Below are positions 1 through 9,854 of a DNA stretch of 21,279 bases, piece by piece (within the stretch, counting starts at the first letter, position 1; the number at the start of each line of letters is the position of its first letter). A program made the position numbers and the translations under genes. The notes under the pieces are model-generated. The model made no database searches, had not been told where the DNA came from, and saw nothing but the letters and a program-made list of their open reading frames with translations. Source of the DNA: Oppiella nova (lineage: Eukaryota; Arthropoda; Arachnida; Sarcoptiformes; Oppiidae). Where the stretch lies: NCBI GenBank assembly GCA_905397405.1, contig CAJPVJ010000703.1, forward strand, positions 1 through 21,279. Direction: 5' to 3'.

Positions 1-171
1 AATTTTTATATCAATATGCAACATGTCCATTACTTTATAACTATGTAAAATTTCATTAAAATCCAACATGATTAATCCTTATTCCGATACCTCCTTTATT
101 ATATAATTTAACTGTATATTTGAGATTTTAAATTAGATTTACAAATATATTAATTCAAAGAAAAATTATAG

Positions 172-929
172 TTCTTTCAAAGAGTGCGATAGACTACTGG
201 AGCACATCGTCTCCCTTTCCCCACACAAAGTGATGGACACCCTATCCCTCAATAACGCCAAACAAATTATAAGTCTATTGACTCAACCATTGGCTGACAT
301 CGCGAACAATATCGCCGATAATGTGAAGGAATGTGAGGCACATAAGCGACGGATCAATGAATTCAAGGGTAATATAGATGAGCTCAAACGGGAACTGTAT
401 ATCTCATCCAAACACATGGATAAGATAAGGGATGAGGGCATATTCCAGCGCATCACCACTAATAAGGAGGCCGTGGAGGCATATCATTCCAAAATGAATA
501 AACTGGATGAAAAGAATAAAGGAATTAACCTCTGAACGAGATAAAATCACTGAATGTATGACTCAGTTCGGGTGTTTCATTCGACACAACGCCATAACCC
601 CTGTCAACGACGCCTTCGAGGGCTACGTCGAGCTCAAGATTCTTATTGACAACGAGAGGAACGGCGGTTCAATGAATGCCTTAGATAATCGGGTGACCAA
701 TAAAAAGTTGGAACAACTGCTTGTGGAATATAAGTTCCAGAAGGAAGTCATACAGAAAACAATGAAAAATAGTAGCCGAAACATCGGTGTGGTTTGTATA
801 TCCCTCGAGGACGTCGATAAGAAAATCCGTGAGTTGTGTGGACTCGAGTGGAACGGAGGGCTCATTACGAAGATGTTGCCGATCAGCACCGGACGAAAGT
901 CAAGTCACACGCAAGTAAATGGAGTATAG
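172..929 (+). pseudogene. Copy A: C-terminal exon of the kinase-GTPase family, with deletion and frameshift
   Basis: The exon begins after an AG acceptor at 170-171 in the same phase as the last exon of copies B and C, and reads SFKECDRLLEH, then LSLNNAK and LTQPLADI, the conserved start of this region. About 130 residues are missing compared with copy C: after LYI the sequence jumps straight to the coiled-coil part (IRDEGIFQRITT), so the entire Cys/His-rich segment is gone. The frame starting at 173 stops at 533-535, and homology continues in the frame of 507-929 (CMTQFGCFIRHNAITP, then ELCGLEWNG), so there is a frameshift between about 507 and 535. The first 171 bases look like intron, so the kinase and GTPase exons, if present, lie outside the window. 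The closest relative is copy D. I see a decayed paralogue, although a single-base assembly error could explain the frameshift but not the deletion. Confidence 0.8.
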
Positions 930-1327
930 AGTACCGAAACTGTCGTAAATATTCCCAAAATTGGGAAATTTGTTAATCGGTTTAATCTATTTACTTAAAT
1001 TTTTATTTTTATTTTTCAAAAGTATTTTATTCAGATAATTTGGGTTACCAAACTTGGGTTACCAAGTGCCAATGAAATTACATTAAAAGGAACAAATTAA
1101 CATATTAATTAAACAATATTTGAAAAAATACTTTAATATAATTTATTTTCAAAATATTAAAACTGGTATTAATTCAGTATTACTAAATTAAAAATTTATT
1201 TATCTAATATTTAATAAAATATGTAATTTTATCTAATTTATAATTAAAAATTCAAAAATATATTAAAATATTTAATTACAAATATGTTCTACAAGTTAAT
1301 TATAATACTTCTCATTCATTTCATAAA
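930..1327. other. AT-rich intergenic stretch
   Basis: This is the 3' flank of copy A. The only structure I see is a short tandem pair of GGGTTACCAA at about 1040-1065. No coding signal was found. Confidence 0.5.
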
Positions 1328-1430
1328 GAGTTAATGTTTTCAAGAGTTCATGTTAATTTAAATGATATAATCATTAATTAGAAGCAATGGGATAAACGTC
1401 CCGACTGTTGGAAAAATAGTCACTAAATAT
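1328..1430 (+). pseudogene. Copy F relic: start of kinase exon 3
   Basis: The stretch after AAAG at about 1325-1328 aligns with the start of exon 3 in copies B and C. TTCAAGAGTTCATG followed by TTTAAATGA matches the B sequence for FYSRLHPSLNE. Further on, CAATGGGATAAACGTCCCGA encodes QWDKRPD, matching the WDKRPEC motif that ends the kinase domain in B and C. An in-frame stop follows within ten codons, and the region between the two matches is shortened. This is a nucleotide-level relic of a former paralogue between copies A and B; its C-terminal counterpart is at 2612-2769. Confidence 0.6.
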
Positions 1431-2611
1431 AAAGAATGATACACTAAATAAAATTCTACAGGAGTCTAAATAAACTTAAGCACTATGTTTTTAGAATTGT
1501 AGTCTTAAGTTTTAAAATTATCTTAATTGTTTATTATTATTTTACAATAAGAAAGTAAATTACATTTAAAGAAAACTAGTTAATTTAAATATATTTATAT
1601 GTTGCTAGTTTATTTAATTTTCCCATAACAAAATATCTTGTATAATATAATATTAATATATTATATGCTGTTACATTACATTTAAGTTGAAATACTTTAC
1701 ATTTTTATCAATATTTATAAACTGCTTATAAAATATTAGACATATTTGTGTTGATAAGTGCTCAGAGAAATAGTGTCATAAATAATAGTTACTACAGAGA
1801 CATAATGTCATAAAACAAATATAAGTTGGTCAAACAATATTATATATCATAATTAATTTCATATAAAAATAATTTGAAACAAAGTTAACCATGATCAAAT
1901 AATTAATTGTGTAAAATGACTGCTAATTTATGACAAATTGCGTGTTATTTTGTCCGTAACATAAAAAACCATATAACCCAGCTTTTAAATAATATAATAT
2001 AGCGGTATCATATGATTGAGGCAGTGAAAATAATTTTACAAACTAACATAATTATTTTTTAATTATTACTATATTTACATTTTAAAATTTGTTACAATTC
2101 TATTTAAGCATACAAATTTATAATATAATATTTATCTAAATAAAAAATTTACTATTTATATAATTTTATATTAAACCTTATGTCAAATTGTATTTGTTAG
2201 TGTGGGCTATTGCTATATTTACATTTTGCTAAATACCACAAAGAATACTTTAACAAAATTTTAATCAGTTATAATTAATATTAAAATATATAACCCATAA
2301 AAAATATATAATCTAAATAAATTTGAATACATAAAATATAACAAAAATCTCAATATAAAAACAATACGGATAACGGAAGTTAATCGGCAAAAACATTATT
2401 TGAAAATATCCGGTCCATGTGTAAATAAATACATATTTATATTGATAATAAGTCATTTACTTTAACAGTTTATCTTTAAAATAAAATGTAATTTCCTCTG
2501 CGTCCTAAAGTAGTTAATAAGTTATTTCATGTAAAATACTGTATACATTTTAATTGAATTATCTCTATTGCATAGCTATGTGACAGAGGTCGATCAATTG
2601 AGCATGTTCCT
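1431..2611. other. AT-rich stretch between two relics of copy F
   Basis: By position this is where the GTPase region of copy F would be expected, but I cannot recognise any of it. The sequence is very AT-rich with frequent stops in all frames, and no inverted or tandem repeat stands out. Confidence 0.4.
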
Positions 2612-2769
2612 ATTTTAAAATGTTTAGCCAGGTTTTTATGATTCTTGAAGCAAACTGTCCTTACACAATTCAATAATGCATTTAATAGTTATGTACATTA
2701 CGTGATTGTGGCTGAAAAGCACCATGCTAATAATCAATCTACGATCGACTTATACCATTGAATTAAGGA
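2612..2769 (+). pseudogene. Copy F relic: coiled-coil C-terminal region
   Basis: This stretch aligns over about 155 bases with 6886-7045 of copy B. It shares ATTTTAAAATG at the start, GATGCATTT/AATGCATTT with TAGTTATG in the middle, and CTAATAATCAATCTACGAT near the end, which in B encodes SNNQSTI. Stops and small indels break the frame. It lies on the same strand as, and downstream of, the kinase relic at 1328-1430, so the two are probably parts of one dead paralogue. Confidence 0.65.
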
Positions 2770-3201
2770 TTTAAAATTGTGAATTGAACCTGAAAATAAT
2801 TTTAAAAATATATTTTATTATACAGTATATAGTTTGTAATGTATAAATATAATAATCGTATTTATTATACTTTATTATAAATTATTAACAACATATAAAA
2901 CTTAGTAGTTTGATAATACTTTATCTAATAGCTAATACAGTATATAGCAATAATATAAAATATCTATGTACAAAATGTCAGACAAATATAGTTATATTCT
3001 ATTTCAAAATAAATTAAAATTTTTAATGTTTAATTAAATTTATTTATTTTAAAGTATTAATTTTATAATAATTAAATCGTTCAAAATGTATAATTAATTC
3101 AAATACTTATTATGAAGTAATGTAAAATTGATACATACCTATATTTAATACTAGCAAAATATTATACATATCAATGATATGTTATAATTCAATGTGATAT
3201 C
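2770..3201. other. AT-rich region upstream of copy B
   Basis: This 430-base stretch precedes the start codon of B and must hold its promoter and 5' leader if B is or was transcribed. I can point to no specific core promoter element. Confidence 0.4.
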
Positions 3202-4492
3202 ATGAATGATTTTGAATCAATAAAAGAAATTGGTCATGGAGGGTTTGGAAAAGTGTATAAAGCAACTAATAAAACTAATGGAAATATTATGGCTATTAAA
3301 CAAATCGACATTACGGGTATGATAATTAATAATTACAATTAATCACTAATAATTATTTATTAACTATTTGAACAATTATTTATTTGTTGACTTAACGTGA
3401 CAGAAAGATTTGAAATAAGATTGTCTATTTATCTTAAACATATATGCCAATTAATCATTTATTACTATATAAATATAATAATTAGGATTTTGGATCAATA
3501 TTTTTTGAATAATCATAACAATAAAACAAATAATAATAAAGTATTTTGTTTAGCATAAAATTTTGAAAAATAAATATAAATAAATCACATTAGTTTTTAT
3601 CATTATTGTATAAATTAATTATATCATAAATAATTAAATACAAAAACCTTAAGTTTTATCATAAGGATTATTCTACATTGTAATATCCATTTATAAATTA
3701 TAAAATTTTAAAATATATTTTACAGGTTATTCAGCAAAACAAAAGGAAAGAATTTTAACAGAAATTGAATCATTAAAAAATACCCAATCTAAGCACGTTG
3801 TTGAATTTTACAATTCATGGTCTGATGGAAACTTTAATTATATTGCAATGGAATTGTGTGATGATACTTTAACTAACATAATACAAATAAAACCACAAAT
3901 ATTTAACCGGCAAAAAGGAGAACCCCTGAATATATTCGAGTATTTCATATCATGCGTTATATTCAAACAATTGTTAAAAAGTATTCAGTATTTGCATGAA
4001 TTGAACCCTCAGATCATACACAGAGACCTTAAACCCGACAATATATTGATTACCCATAACTTTAAAAATGAAAATTTTTTAAAGTTATGTGACTTTGGTT
4101 TGGCTACAGTTCACGACAAAAACATTCACTACCGACAATCACAAAAACATACGGCAGATGTGGGAGATTATAAATACATGGCCCCTGAAATTTTGCAAGG
4201 AGAATATGGACACAAATGTGACATTTACAACCTATCACGTATTGGTAGAGAACTATTTGATATTAACTTATCAAAGTCAGATGCAGATAGGTACACCAGT
4301 ACATAAAATTTAAGTCTTAGTGTTATAAATTTTTATATTTAAATATTTTTTAATTTAAGGGACGAATTTTATTCAAGACTTCATCCTAGTTTAAATGAGC
4401 CAGTTCATTGGCTGGAAGGTATTCTTAAGCAAATGCAATCAATGCCCGTTTGGGATAAACGTCCGGAATGTAGTGAAATATTATCTAAATAT
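3202..4492 (+). CDS. Copy B, protein kinase domain (exons 1, 2 and start of 3)
   Basis: All core kinase motifs are present. These are the glycine loop GHGGFGKV (residues 11-18), AIK with Lys33, a Glu-containing helix C stretch (RILTEIESL), the hinge-like MELCDDTL, catalytic HRDLKPDN, DFG in KLCDFGLATV, and YMAPEIL. The domain closes with WDKRPECSEIL, the usual subdomain XI arginine motif. EFYNSWSDG, MELC and HTADVG..YMAPE resemble eIF2-alpha kinases (PEK/PKR group), which is why I favour that relationship. It lacks the long kinase insert typical of many PEK members, so substrate identity is inference. The domain spans an intron in the N-lobe (3317-3725) and a 69-nt intron (4291-4359). It ends against the LTR-like insertion. 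Confidence 0.8.
3317..3725 (+). other. Intron 1 of copy B
   Basis: Donor GTATGA follows codon 38 plus one base, and the acceptor is TTTTACAG at 3718-3725. The phase and position equal those of intron 1 of copy C. It is AT-rich, and I see no embedded feature. Confidence 0.8.
4489..4492. repeat. Left target-site duplication (ATAT) of the LTR insertion
   Basis: It is repeated at 4927-4930 immediately after the terminal CA of the insertion. Confidence 0.65.
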
Positions 4493-4926
4493 TGCAGAGT
4501 GGGTGTTTGCGGCGGCCACTCAGCTGCAGGTCAGGTCTCGCGGGTCCGGTCGCACTCACACTTACACACACACCACAGTTCTCGTAGTTATAGTTTTAGT
4601 CTTAGATTTTCACTTAATAAACACTTTATTATAAAACATTAAAACAATACAAAACAGTTATAGAAAAGTCTTATAATACTCGATGTTTTCACATCAGAGT
4701 CTAACACACAAGAGTGGTGCGCGCATAGTAACAGCGCTAAGATAAGCACCACAAAGGAATGCATACTAGTGTGCACACGGCTCCACTGGTATGCACTGCA
4801 ATAGTGTAATATGAGACGTTACAAAGTCTGATAATAACAATTGTTTAGTCATAAGATTATTAAAATTATAAACAAATTATAGTCATTAGTTGTTATAATT
4901 AAATGTAAATAAATTCCAATTCTACA
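4493..4926 (+). mobile_element. Solo LTR-like insertion in exon 3 of copy B
   Basis: This 434-bp insertion begins with TG and ends with CA. It is flanked by ATAT at 4489-4492 and 4927-4930; the duplication can also be read as 5-bp AATAT. Removing the element and one duplicate gives KYDEWSINKN, the same length as KYFDWCINKN in copy C, so the empty site is visible in a paralogue. The 5' part is GC-rich (GCGGCGGCC, then CGCGGGTCCGG), unlike its surroundings. AATAAA at 4616-4621 followed by CACTTTATT fits an LTR polyadenylation region in + orientation. No long terminal inverted repeats are present, which argues against a DNA transposon. The superfamily is unresolved, with Ty3/gypsy or BEL/Pao both possible. 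It terminates the kinase frame 150 nt inside the element. Confidence 0.75.
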
Positions 4927-4930
4927 ATAT
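4927..4930. repeat. Right target-site duplication (ATAT) of the LTR insertion
   Basis: It matches 4489-4492, and the reading frame of copy B resumes directly at 4931. Confidence 0.65.
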
Positions 4931-5898
4931 GATGAATGGTCGATTAATAAAAATATAGTTTTAACTAATTCGGATTTTCAAATAACATTAAACAAGCTAC
5001 AGCAGCCTGATAATAAATTCTTTTTTAATATTGTTAGATCATTTGTCGGATATAAGCCACCGATAAGTCCTCGAAAGCCCAATAATGAATTTGATCAGAA
5101 AATAATAGAGAATAATAATAAAATTAATGATAATATAAAAATAGAAAGTGACAACCGCAAAATCGAGATAACCATGCTATTATTGGGTGAGTCAGGTGTG
5201 GGGAAATCTACTTTCATCAACGCATTTTTCAATTATATCACATATGATAGCATGGATGAGGCAAGAGTTCAGAAACCATTGTGTCAAATACCGGTCAACT
5301 TTGGCATCTGTGACCCGGAAACTTTTATAATGACAAATATTAAGCTTGGTTCTCAGACTGACATCAACGAAAATACTAACGATACCACTCAATCGGCTAC
5401 CCAATACCCCAAATGCTATAAATATTTAAACAAGAATATTGTTTTGAATATTATCGATACCCCGGGTATTGCTGATACCAGGGGAATTGATGAGGATAAC
5501 AGAAATATGGAAAATATATTGAGTTTTATTAAAAATTATAAGGAAATTAATGCCATTTGTGTGCTCTTAAAACCTAACAACGCGAGAGTTGACACAGTTT
5601 TCAAGTATTGTTTGCTACAGTTGTTGAGTCACTTGAATAAGTCTGCGGCCGATAACATACTGTTCCTGTTCACAAATTCCCGGGCTAGTTATTATACCCC
5701 TGGTGATAGTGGACTTGTTTTAATAAAACTTTTGGACACACTTCATAATAGACCCCCAAATGTGGACATAAAGTTTAATAAGGAAACCATCTATTGCTTC
5801 GATAATGAGTCCTTCCGTTATCTCGTGGCTACTGTTCCCCCGAATAATATATCGTTTACACCATATGAAATTAGTCAATATTCAGTTAGCTGGAACAG
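4931..5898 (+). CDS. Copy B, P-loop GTPase domain (rest of exon 3)
   Basis: The open frame runs from the end of the LTR insertion, so the ATG at 5174 is an internal methionine and not a start. After a Lys/Asn-rich linker the GTPase begins with MLLLGESGVGKSTFINAF, a G1/Walker A motif. A switch-like stretch CQIPVNFGICDPETF follows, then QSATQYPKCY, and the G3 motif appears as IIDTPGIADTRG. The G4 position has LFLFTNSRASYYTPGD in place of canonical NKxD. The end, ETIYCFDNESFRYL, and the splice donor after SWN match copy C. I recognise a TRAFAC-type GTPase family found in uncharacterised animal and fungal proteins; it is not a close match to Ras, septin or dynamin. All visible nucleotide-binding motifs look intact, including DTPG, which copy C lacks. 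Confidence 0.82.
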
Positions 5899-6257
5899 GT
5901 ATGTAACATAATTTTTAAGGTAATACACAATTTAAATGCATTTTAATTTACTAGATAGATGTTTTAAAAAGAGTAACCTAATAAATTTACAATTACAGAA
6001 TGTAAGTTTATAAATCATATAATTTAGTACCATAGACACAAAAATTATACACAGACTACTTTAATACTTTTTGTGAAAGCTTTTCATCGTCATTATTTAT
6101 TTTTAACTGGATAGTTAGTAAAGGGTTAGGATTTGTTTTATATAATGTCTAAAATATTTTATTGTGTAGCTTTTATATGTTTAAAATATGTAGAATGCTA
6201 TTATCTAAAATATTAAATTAGCATAAAAATGACGATTAAAATATTTATTAAACCTAG
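5899..6257 (+). other. Intron 3 of copy B
   Basis: Donor GTATGTAA follows SWN plus two bases, and the acceptor is AACCTAG at 6251-6257. A methionine at 6229 inside the intron opens an apparent longer frame but is not conserved in the other copies. Nothing else is visible. Confidence 0.8.
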
Positions 6258-7324
6258 ATCAGTTAAGGAGTGCGAGCGTCTACTTAAGTACGTAGTATCC
6301 CTACGGCCTCACAGAGTCCAAGATACTATATCCCTAAACAATGCCAAACAACAGGTCATATTTCTAACCCAACCATTGGCCGATATATCGAAGGCTATAT
6401 GTATTAATCAAAGTCTATGCGAAAGTCATAAGAAAGCGATCGATGAGTTCAACGGCAATATGGAAGAGCTCAACAAAAAGCTGTATATCCCTAAAGTATC
6501 AGTAATAGGGCTGCCGTTGGATAAGCCTAGGATGGTGTGCAAGGACTTAGATTCCAAATAGAAATAGACGGTATGACTAAAACGCACTACAAGAACAACT
6601 GTCATTTATCAAGCAACCTGGGTGATATTCGTAATAGAATTATCAGGGAAACTAGGAACCTTGGATCCTTTTTAAATAGCGATGGTACGTGCTTAGAGTG
6701 TGGCCATAGTTACCATGTGCACATGTATTTGAACTATGACACCATAATTGAAGTTAAAGAGGATAGGGATAAGGATGTGTATAATTATTTAGCTGATATT
6801 GTTGATGTGGCAGAGATTAAACAGCAGGAGTTAAACATATTAGAGGCTTATGTGATTGAGTTATCATATGAACTTGATAATATTTTAAAATGTATGGCCC
6901 GGTTTGAATGTTTCTTAAGGCTAAATTCCCTTACACCATTTTCAGATGCATTTGTTAGTTATGCACGTTACCTGATTGAGGCTGAAGAGCACGCTTCTAA
7001 TAATCAATCTACGATAGATAAGCTTGAACAATTATTGAGACAATATAATAAACAAATCTATGCTTTAACACATGATATGAATAGTTTAAATAAAATTAGA
7101 GAGAATATATCGGCGCAGGATATTGTTTACAGTACAAGTGAATTGTGCTCGCTTAAAATTAACGGTAAAACCATTCAGCACTTGATTAACATTCAACGCC
7201 AATGTCAGGCGAATAATCACGTGACGGAAAGGGTGGTTAATTATGTAATGTCCGAAAAATCGCTGTTTTCGAAGATAAGGAATTATATAGATTTATTTGG
7301 ATCAGGGGCGTCTGTGACGTCATG
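6258..7324 (+). pseudogene. Copy B, Cys-rich and coiled-coil C-terminal exon with frameshift
   Basis: The exon starts SVKECERLL, continues through ISLNNAKQQ and LTQPLADI, and reaches MVCKD before stopping at 6559-6561. Homology resumes one frame away as THYKNNCHL, then CLECGHSYHVHMYLNYDTI. Relative to copy C there is a net loss of about 7 nt here, which removes the CC pair, and a further in-frame loss of about 40 residues between CHL and CxxCGH, including the HSPCYL and LLDC cysteines. The rest (ELDNILKCMARFECFLRLNSLTPFSDAF onward) is a predicted coiled-coil-rich region ending at a stop at 7322-7324. The metal-binding cluster is therefore partly destroyed, while the helical tail is preserved. 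Confidence 0.78.
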
Positions 7325-7435
7325 ACACAATATGCAGTGTATTGGATGAATGAAATATAATGTTGTGATTTCTGGGCAACTCATTGCACATTCATTTATA
7401 CAATTGTGGTTTTGAATGGGAGAGAGACCTGTTTA
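7325..7435 (+). other. Probable 3' untranslated region of copy B
   Basis: The sequence between the stop codon of B and the hairpin has no open frame and no clear polyadenylation signal; the nearest AATAAA, at 7522-7527, lies in the loop of the following hairpin. Confidence 0.4.
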
Positions 7436-7616
7436 TATATGAGATGCCAAATGTTGAAAGGTTCTTCTGTATTATAATTCAGACTGTAATCAATGCAGTA
7501 ATGGGTTTAATGTTATAATGAAATAAAGTATTGATATAACATTAAACCCAAGTCAGCATTATTTGCAGTCTGAACTATACTATAGAAGATCCTTTCAACA
7601 CTTAGCATCTCATATA
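7436..7616. repeat. Long inverted repeat with 82-nt arms and 17-nt loop
   Basis: Arms 7436-7517 and 7535-7616 are inverted copies of about 80 percent identity. Both begin TATATGAGATGC on their own strand, share GTTGAAAGG and TTCAGACTG, and end in GGGTTTAATGTTATA next to the loop. The mismatches are scattered and the arms are equal in length. It may be a fold-back MITE; equally, an RNA across it would form an imperfect hairpin of pre-miRNA or hairpin-siRNA type. It begins about 110 bases after the stop codon of copy B, so it could lie in that gene's 3' UTR. Confidence 0.85.
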
Positions 7617-8585
7617 ATTACAATTATAATTAGTAAATTATTAATTAATTTAGTTATTGTACATGTAAATATGCTTGTACAGCATAACATTAATAAGAAT
7701 AATAATTTATAATAGTTTTCATAAAACTAGCTCTCACTTTGTGTGGCATTTAAGGCAGTCATATTGTTATATTGTTATAATAAATTTTAAAATTATATTT
7801 AAATAAACTATTAGTATTAAATGCAGTGAGTTCCAAAAGTTAGTAACATGTACAATTACTAATGCTAAAAGGATTTATTTATAATTCATAATTCACGATT
7901 TTTAATCTTATAATTAGAATAATTTTGTATAAAATTAACAACAAATATTAAAAAAATAAAAATTAAACGGATGAAAATTATAGTTTATTATAGTTTATTA
8001 AGTGCTAGTATAGTTTTTCTATGTTTATTGGCTGTAATATTATTATATTATTATATTATATTTATAATTTAAATTTATTATATTATATTAGTTGCAAATA
8101 TTAACATAAAACAATTGAACTTAAAATGCATTTTTGTATCTTTATAAAATATTTTACTAATTAACTTTGTCTTTTATTTAAATTAATCATTACGACTTTT
8201 AATTAATCATACGATTAAAAATGTACTTAAAAATAATGCCATTAATATTATAATGCAGCAAATATTCTATCAAGATTATTTATAGATATTGCTGTACTAG
8301 TTAAACAAATAAAAGTTTAATTAATGAATCATGAAATAATAACTTAAATTCTTGATAAAAGTTATGTCAATTAGAATATAGTTGCCAATGATCACATAAA
8401 ATTTGTGTCAATATACTTATTATTTTGTCAATAATATAAACTACCGTAGATTAGGATTAATACATTAATTGTACATTAATTTAGGTTTTTTATTTGATAA
8501 TAAAAATATAAAATAAATCATCTAAATATAATGATTAAACATGTAGTTTAAAAATATATATATAAAAATTTATTTCTCATGTCAT
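7617..8585. other. AT-rich intergenic region between B and relic E
   Basis: The region includes simple TTATAT-rich sequence at about 8030-8095. I see no coding homology to the cluster family and no long inverted repeat. Confidence 0.4.
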
Positions 8586-8690
8586 GATTTCGACGACAAT
8601 ATCGAAACAATTTATCAAACGTTATCAGTAATAGTGATGTGTATGCTATTGGTGCCAATAATTAAGGAAGTCTGGATTTTAATCACAACA
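8586..8690 (+). pseudogene. Possible kinase relic of copy E (subdomain IX)
   Basis: In an otherwise AT-only region, 8632-8652 reads SDVYAIG, which resembles the kinase subdomain IX motif seen in B as CDIYNLS. After a one-base shift the next codons read IIKEVWIL, as expected of the following helix. The position, upstream of a GTPase relic and a C-terminal relic on the same strand, is the order of the intact genes. The match is short and frameshifted, so this is tentative. Confidence 0.25.
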
Positions 8691-8919
8691 GGAATGTAAA
8701 CTGAACCTTACCCCCCAAATAATACTAACTATACAAACAATGTGTAATCAATTTTATGAGCCATGGTTACAAATTATATATACAATAAATATAAAATATA
8801 ATTTGGGAATGAATTTAAAAAAGTACTGACATCTCATTTTACACATTACAATTATATCGTAGATTTAATCAATAAATTGTTCATATAATTTTTTATAAAT
8901 TAAATTAATTAAATTATTT
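8691..8919. other. Intergenic sequence before repeat block R1
   Basis: This is AT-rich apart from a run of six Cs at about 8712-8717. Nothing recognisable was seen. Confidence 0.4.
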
Positions 8920-9163
8920 AATTTTGATTTTTAAATTAGATAATTGGTTTTCTATAATTTATTATATTTCAATGAACAGGTTAGTAAGAATGATTTAAAA
9001 TGTCTTCATCGAGAAAATAAGTTTATGATGATTTATATATTAATTACAATTAATGCCTGACATGATTAATTTGTTTGCCTACTAACATTATATGAAGAAC
9101 ACTGACATTATATGAAAATTTTTATCGGTATTATAAGCTAAATAAAGTATACATTAATAAAAA

Positions 9164-9357
9164 GGGTTTTACCACAAAAGACCTAAAACCGACAAGACCT
9201 AAACTTGAATAACTAACTGACCTATGGACACATAATATTTTTTATTTTATGAGTAGAATAGACTAAATTATCCTAATCTAAAATAAGTCAAATAACCATT
9301 GGTCAGTTAGTTATTTGAGTTTAGGTCATTTCCGTTTTAGTTCTTTTAGGTAAGTCC
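9164..9357. repeat. Fold-back element inside R1
   Basis: The arms begin GGGTTTTACC on the left and GGACTTACC on the complementary strand at the right, and include ACCTAAAC and AATAACTAACTGACC. The core 43-nt arms are 9180-9222 and 9301-9343, with 6 or so mismatches, and the loop is about 78 nt. It may be an old MITE captured in block R. Confidence 0.75.
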
Positions 9358-9423
9358 AAATTAAAGTATATTTAATTTATTGTATATAGTCATTTAAACA
9401 AATAATTTATTAAATTCTATTTT

Positions 9424-9549
9424 AAAACCTAATAGCATCTTAAGGTAATAATGATAAATATTGAGCTACAAATTCAAGAAAACACTCAAATGCTTACTAC
9501 CGGTTAACTTATTTACTACGCTGGATGAGGCTACTCGTGAACCCATATA
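9424..9549 (+). repeat. 126-bp direct repeat, copy 1
   Basis: It matches 9729-9854 with two substitutions and R2 at 19149-19274. Its last 70 bases belong to the GTPase relic. Confidence 0.9.
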
Positions 9550-9728
9550 TTAGGTGAAACAGAAAGTCCGTGGAACAATTGATTTTAATATATCTCCCAA
9601 AGTACAAATGACAGAGAATATTGCTATATATCATTCATCGACATATTTACCCCTGCTAAGGGTAATAGCCCTCCAGCGGTGGGGTAGCATCGTTATCCCC
9701 TTCGAATCTTTCTTTTTGTTAACCTCAG
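9550..9728. other. 179-bp spacer present only in R1
   Basis: This segment separates the two 126-bp direct repeats and has no counterpart in R2. It is richer in GC than its surroundings, with CCAGCGGTGGGG and a small hairpin potential around 9650-9705. An open frame of 64 codons crosses it (9554-9748) but resembles no family I know. Its origin is unclear. Confidence 0.5.
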
Positions 9729-9854
9729 AAAACCTAATAGCATCTTAAGGTAATAATGATAAATATTGAGCTACAAATTCAAGAAAACACTCAAATGCTT
9801 ACCACCGGTTAACTTATTTACTACGCTCGATGAGGCTACTCGTGAACCCATATA
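9729..9854 (+). repeat. 126-bp direct repeat, copy 2
   Basis: It lies 305 bp after copy 1. At both variant sites (TACCACC and CTCGATG) it agrees with the single copy in R2, so copy 2 is probably the ancestral one. Confidence 0.9.

Larger units (their letters stand above)
3202..7324 (+). pseudogene. Copy B: four-exon kinase-GTPase-coiled-coil gene, interrupted
   Basis: Exons inferred from paralogy with C and from GT..AG borders are 3202-3316, 3726-4290, 4360-5898 and 6258-7324, with intron phases 1, 2 and 2 and introns of 409, 69 and 359 nt. The ATG at 3202 begins MNDFESIKEIGHGGFGKV, as copy C begins MNEFEIIKQIGKGGFGNV. Exon 3 is split by a 434-bp element at 4493-4926. Reading into it gives a stop at 4640-4642, but omitting it restores one open frame across the junction (SKY to DEW). 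A second lesion, a net frameshift near 6537-6561, separates the start of the last exon from its C-terminal part. With the insertion removed the exons total 2848 nt, one more than a multiple of three, consistent with one uncompensated frameshift. The locus is probably a pseudogene; a spliced or truncated kinase product cannot be excluded. Confidence 0.8.

Noticed and set aside
4493-4926. The insertion in exon 3 of B as a newly gained intron
   Set aside because: The ends are TG and CA with flanking ATAT. No GT donor and AG acceptor can be placed so that removal restores the frame as exactly as the TG..CA boundaries do.
5174-5911. Copy B GTPase as a stand-alone gene starting at 5174
   Set aside because: The frame is open upstream to 4931 and continues the kinase linker as in copy C. 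The Met is internal, and the last codons to 5911 lie beyond a conserved splice donor.
6229-6257. Start codon at 6229 for the last exon of B
   Set aside because: The codons before 6258 are not conserved in A, C or D, and a splice acceptor sits at 6256-6257.
8030-8095. TTATAT-rich stretch as a functional element
   Set aside because: Simple AT-rich sequence of this type is expected by chance in this composition.
9554-9748. Open frame of 64 codons in the R1 spacer
   Set aside because: It crosses from the spacer into the 126-bp repeat, resembles no family, and is absent from R2.
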